DNA of 8,902 bases. Source: Candidatus Tayloriibacteriota bacterium. GTDB lineage: Bacteria > Patescibacteriota > Minisyncoccia > Phycocordibacterales > PALSA-1337. A program made the position numbers and the translations under genes. The notes under the pieces were generated by a model. It ran no database searches and was not told where the DNA came from. It saw nothing but the letters and a program-made list of their open reading frames with translations. The DNA lies in the NCBI GenBank assembly GCA_026395105.1, contig JAPLZH010000079.1, positions 1-8,902 on the forward strand. The letters run 5' to 3'. Shown piece by piece: positions 5,961 to 8,902 of this stretch. How positions within the stretch are numbered: position 1 is the first letter of the stretch; the number at the start of each line of letters is the position of its first letter.

Positions 5961-8759
5961 ATGGAGCTATTTAACTTTGCGCCTGACGCAGCGAAATTTA
6001 AGAATCCTGAAGAGGAGATAGCCTTTTTACGCGAACAAATCGCGAAGAAGGAAAGAGAGATAGCGGATAAGAAAGAAAAGGGTGAAAAAGTGGAGATGCC
6101 TGAAGCCGGTCTCACTCGCGAAGCTGTTAGGCAGTATAAAGAAATTCCGTCAGAAAATATTTTGCATAAGAAAATGCAGATGGAGCAAAAGGAGGCTGAG
6201 GGAATAGTGCTCGAACTCACTCCAGAAAATCATGACACTATAATCTCTGAACTTTTAGGAATTATGCAGGAGAAGGGTCTTCGAAATGCGCTAGAGGTAG
6301 CTCGAAAAATGAATGATCCGCATATAGATGATGATTTCGAGCGCTTCCTCGTGCAGTATTTAAAAGCCGGTTACCCTATAGAAGGTCTTAAAGAAAAGGA
6401 TCCTATAGCGAAGTCTTTAAAGATGACACTCTTCGAAGTCCTTTTGCCGGAAACTGGACCAGAAGAGAAGCCCAAAGCTCTAAAAGAGCTCTTATCTTCA
6501 ATGGAACAGTTCTATGCCGGCATGCTTTCTGTTTATGATGGCACTAAAACTAGCGCGGATTATTTTACTATAGAAATAGCTGTGGCGAATCACAGTGATG
6601 AATTCATTTTCTATGTGGCTGTACCTAATACCCGCCAGTCACTTTTCGAAAAGCATATTCTTTCTGTTTTTCATAATGCGAAAATTACCGAGAAAAAGGA
6701 TGATTACAATATCTTTAGCGAAGGCGGGGCGACAGTCGGTGCTGTGGCTAAGCTATCTAAAAACCCAGCACTACCTTTGAAAACTTATGATGAATTTGAA
6801 CTAGACCCTTTAAATATGTTACTTAGTAGCTTTTCTAAGATAGATAAGGACGGCGAAGGTGCCTCCATTCAGTTCGTTCTTCGTCCATCAGATGATAAAT
6901 ATCATAGTAAATATTCGGATATAGTTAAGAAAATTAAAGATGGTAAAAAGAAATCATCTGAACTTCTAAATCCCGATCCAGCTATAATAAAATTCGTCGA
7001 TTCTGCTATTAGCGGTCTATTTTCTTTAGCTGGTAAATCAGAAAAGCAGAAAGAAGAGGACGAAAAGAAAAAACAGAAGGAGGAGAATAAAACCATGTCA
7101 CCTGCTGATCAGGCTGTGGTAGAAGAGTTAGAAAAGAAAATTAAAACGCCTATTCTGGAGGCGAATATTCGCCTGATGGCATCTTCCCGCACGGAGCCTG
7201 AGGCAGAGGAGATAATGGCTGTTATAGAATCTTCTTTTAATCAGTTTGAGAATGCTAAGAGGAATAGCATAGAATGGCAAAGGGTGAAGGCAAAAAAGAT
7301 TTCAGACATTGCTTATGATTATTCATTTAGACAGTTTAGCGAAGGGAATATTTTGCCTTTATCCATTCATGAATTAACTTCAGTTATTCACTTCCCAGCT
7401 ACAGTTCTAAAGTCTGCTCCAGAGCTAAAGACTTCCAAAGCTGCTGTCGCTCCAGCTCCTCTAGAGCTTCCGAAGGCTGGTGTGGTTCTAGGGAAAAATA
7501 AATACAGAGGCATAGAGACGCCGGTATTTATGACACCTGAAGATAGACTACGCCACTTCTATGTGATCGGTCAGACTGGAACTGGTAAAACGACTATTCT
7601 AAAGAATATGATCGCTCAGGATATTAAAAACGGCGAAGGCGTCTGTATGATAGATCCGCATGGCTCTGATATTCAGGATATACTTTCAGTCGTTCCTCCT
7701 GAGAGATATGAGGATGTTATTTATTTTGACCCTAGCTATACCGCGCGCCCGATGGCCTTAAACATGCTCGAATATGATACACGATTCCCAGAGCAAAAAA
7801 CCTTCGTCGTGAATGAAATGCTTTCCATTTTTAATAAGCTTTTCGACATGAAGGTGGCAGGTGGCCCGATGTTCGAACAGTATTTCCGAAACTCCGTCAT
7901 GCTCGTCCTCGAAGATCCAGAAAGCGGGAATACACTTTTAGATGTATCTAGAGTCCTCGCGAATAAAGCATATCGCGAAATGAAAATTTCTAAATGTAAA
8001 AATCCTATAGTGGTGCAGTTCTGGAGGGAGGTGGCAGATAAGGCGGGGGGTGAAGCATCTTTAGCGAATATAGTTCCGTATATCACGAGTAAATTCGATG
8101 TCTTCCTTTCGAACGACGTTATGCGCCCCGTAGTTTCTCAGGAAAAATCTTCATTTAATTTTAGGCAAATAATGGATGAGAAAAAGATTCTTCTAGTTAA
8201 TCTTTCGAAGGGTCGGCTGGGCGACATTAATGCGAACTTAATCGGCCTTATTATAGTCGGAAAGATTTTAATGGCCGCACTTTCACGTGTGGATTCTATC
8301 GGTAAATCTTTGCCTCCATTCTATCTATATATAGATGAGTTTCAGAATATTACGACCAACTCTATTTCCACTATTCTGTCGGAGGCTAGGAAGTATAAAC
8401 TTTCTTTGAACATCGCCCATCAGTTTATAGCCCAGTTAGAAGAAGGAATTCGTGATTCTGTTTTCGGTAACGTCGGTTCCATAGCCGCTTTTAGAGTGGG
8501 AGCTTCGGACGCTGAGTATTTAGAAAAGCAGTTTTCTCCGGTTTTCACAGCGAAGGATTTAATGAATGTGGAAAACTGGAATGCATACATTAAAATGCTT
8601 GGAAACGGCATTCCACTAAAGCCTTTTAATATAGAGACAATGGCACCTCCGAAAGGCAGGCCGGATATAGTGGATAAGCTAAAAGAGCTTTCATATCTGA
8701 AGTATGGAAAAGAAAGAGCTGGCGTAGAAGAAGAAATAATGGCAAAATATAAGAAATAA
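5961..8759 (+). CDS. TraG/VirD4/VirB4-like P-loop ATPase (type IV secretion coupling-protein family)
   Basis: A 932-residue cytoplasmic ATPase resembling the coupling-type ATPases of type IV secretion and conjugation, of the HerA/FtsK superfamily; CPR genomes commonly encode such proteins. Residues about 18-45 are a charged helical, coiled-coil-like segment. A mixed region around 200-240 (FTIEIAVANHSDEFIFYVAVPN) and about 395-440 (EANIRLMASSRTEPEAEEIMAVI) resembles the N-terminal domains of CPR relatives. A Lys/Glu-rich linker occupies about 359-377. The motor domain begins near 510 with LGKNKYRG and GIETPVFMTPEDRLRHFYVIG, then Walker A GQTGTGKTT (537-545), MIDPHGSDIQDIL near 560, Walker B YLYIDEFQN (788-796) and a following ARKYKLSLNIAHQF that matches the TraM-recognition/AAA_10 part of TraG-like proteins. 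No transmembrane helix is obvious, so membrane attachment would need a partner. The gene appears intact; its stop lies 9 bases before the right IS30 end. No other secretion gene is in the window. The motor family is secure, the transported substrate is not. Confidence 0.88.
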   Translation: MELFNFAPDAAKFKNPEEEIAFLREQIAKKEREIADKKEKGEKVEMPEAGLTREAVRQYKEIPSENILHKKMQMEQKEAEGIVLELTPENHDTIISELLGIMQEKGLRNALEVARKMNDPHIDDDFERFLVQYLKAGYPIEGLKEKDPIAKSLKMTLFEVLLPETGPEEKPKALKELLSSMEQFYAGMLSVYDGTKTSADYFTIEIAVANHSDEFIFYVAVPNTRQSLFEKHILSVFHNAKITEKKDDYNIFSEGGATVGAVAKLSKNPALPLKTYDEFELDPLNMLLSSFSKIDKDGEGASIQFVLRPSDDKYHSKYSDIVKKIKDGKKKSSELLNPDPAIIKFVDSAISGLFSLAGKSEKQKEEDEKKKQKEENKTMSPADQAVVEELEKKIKTPILEANIRLMASSRTEPEAEEIMAVIESSFNQFENAKRNSIEWQRVKAKKISDIAYDYSFRQFSEGNILPLSIHELTSVIHFPATVLKSAPELKTSKAAVAPAPLELPKAGVVLGKNKYRGIETPVFMTPEDRLRHFYVIGQTGTGKTTILKNMIAQDIKNGEGVCMIDPHGSDIQDILSVVPPERYEDVIYFDPSYTARPMALNMLEYDTRFPEQKTFVVNEMLSIFNKLFDMKVAGGPMFEQYFRNSVMLVLEDPESGNTLLDVSRVLANKAYREMKISKCKNPIVVQFWREVADKAGGEASLANIVPYITSKFDVFLSNDVMRPVVSQEKSSFNFRQIMDEKKILLVNLSKGRLGDINANLIGLIIVGKILMAALSRVDSIGKSLPPFYLYIDEFQNITTNSISTILSEARKYKLSLNIAHQFIAQLEEGIRDSVFGNVGSIAAFRVGASDAEYLEKQFSPVFTAKDLMNVENWNAYIKMLGNGIPLKPFNIETMAPPKGRPDIVDKLKELSYLKYGKERAGVEEEIMAKYKK

Positions 8760-8768
8760 TTAAAACCT

Positions 8769-8797
8769 CTAGCTACCCCTCAAGTAGGACACTCGAA
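8769..8797 (+). repeat. IS30-like terminal inverted repeat, transposase-stop side
   Basis: Inverted partner of 106-134, with 24 of 29 bases matching. It contains the transposase stop codon (complement of 8773-8775), an arrangement common in IS30-family elements where the gene runs into the right-hand repeat. It begins 10 bases after the end of the TraG-like gene. Confidence 0.75.
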
Positions 8798-8902
8798 CTT
8801 AATAATGAATAATACTCTGTTGCTGTCCTAAACTCAATACACTCCCTAGGTCGGTCATTCAAGAAGGAATGGATTTCATCTAAATCTTCTTGAGTAACGG
8901 TA
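8773..8902 (-). CDS. IS30-family transposase, C-terminal fragment (cut by window edge)
   Basis: From base 8901 downward the minus strand reads 42 codons and a TAG at 8775-8773: TVTQEDLDEIHSFLNDRPRE, then CIEFRTATEYYSLLSSSVLLEG. The Q-x-x-L-D-x-I-x-x-x-L-N-x-R-P-R-x-x-(L/I)-x-(F/Y)-x-T-x-x-E pattern is the classic end of IS30-family DDE transposases. The catalytic residues lie outside the window. The gene points the same way as the N-terminal fragment at the left edge, but the two cannot be one intact gene joined across the ends: together they give 65 residues, while IS30 transposases run to roughly 300 or more. Confidence 0.85.
   Translation of the reverse strand, partial: TVTQEDLDEIHSFLNDRPRECIEFRTATEYYSLLSSSVLLEG

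Noticed and set aside
7736..8086. 116-codon minus-strand open frame inside the TraG-like gene
   Set aside because: It is opposite the conserved motor domain, and its product has no family features or promoter.
1..8902. Circular molecule carrying one intact IS30 across the window ends
   Set aside because: Joining the ends gives only 65 transposase residues, far short of a complete gene, and the two ends do not overlap. A circle with an assembly gap inside the IS remains possible but is unsupported.

Overview
The window looks like part of a Candidate Phyla Radiation (Patescibacteria / Parcubacteria-like) genome. The main reasons are a secreted-type beta-helix protein ending in the peptidoglycan-binding domain typical of these bacteria, a DUF4143-type AAA ATPase, and a TraG/VirD4-like ATPase with the long N-terminal region seen in CPR proteins. 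Most genes also lack an obvious Shine-Dalgarno sequence. One TGA serves as a stop and no large gene has an internal TGA, which fits the standard bacterial code rather than the recoded SR1/Gracilibacteria code. This lineage call is inference from protein style, with no marker gene to confirm it.

Both edges lie inside IS30-family insertion sequences. At the left edge, bases 1-69 read on the minus strand as the first 23 codons of an IS30-type transposase, and its terminal inverted repeat ends at 134. At the right edge, bases 8773-8901 read on the minus strand as the last 42 codons of an IS30-type transposase, and its terminal repeat starts at 8769. The two copies point the same way, and exactly 134 bases of each are present. 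The window is therefore probably a contig broken at a multicopy IS, or a segment carried between two directly repeated IS30 copies.

Between the IS ends there are five genes, all on the plus strand. (1) About 135-2901 is a large beta-helix surface protein with fibronectin/Ig-like modules and a C-terminal peptidoglycan-binding domain; its 5' end was removed by the left IS. (2) 3152-4285 is an AAA ATPase with a DUF4143 nuclease-like C-terminus, behind an extended -10 promoter and a dyad that could be an operator. (3) 4360-4731 is a short protein resembling the first part of a NYN/PIN-like RNase domain, with an altered catalytic motif and no C-terminal half. (4) 4793-5929 is a CrtC/AttH-type double lipocalin-like protein. 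(5) 5961-8759 is a 932-residue TraG/VirD4/VirB4-like P-loop ATPase, intact and followed almost at once by the right IS end.

The genes do not form an obvious pathway. Several have their own promoter-like sequences, and AT content and style differ between the ATPase gene (AT-rich) and the CrtC/TraG pair. I see no RNA genes, CRISPR array, or replication origin, and no gene-free stretch longer than 300 bases. I did not find a convincing new multi-gene system; the most informative features are the IS-bounded architecture and the gene truncation it caused.
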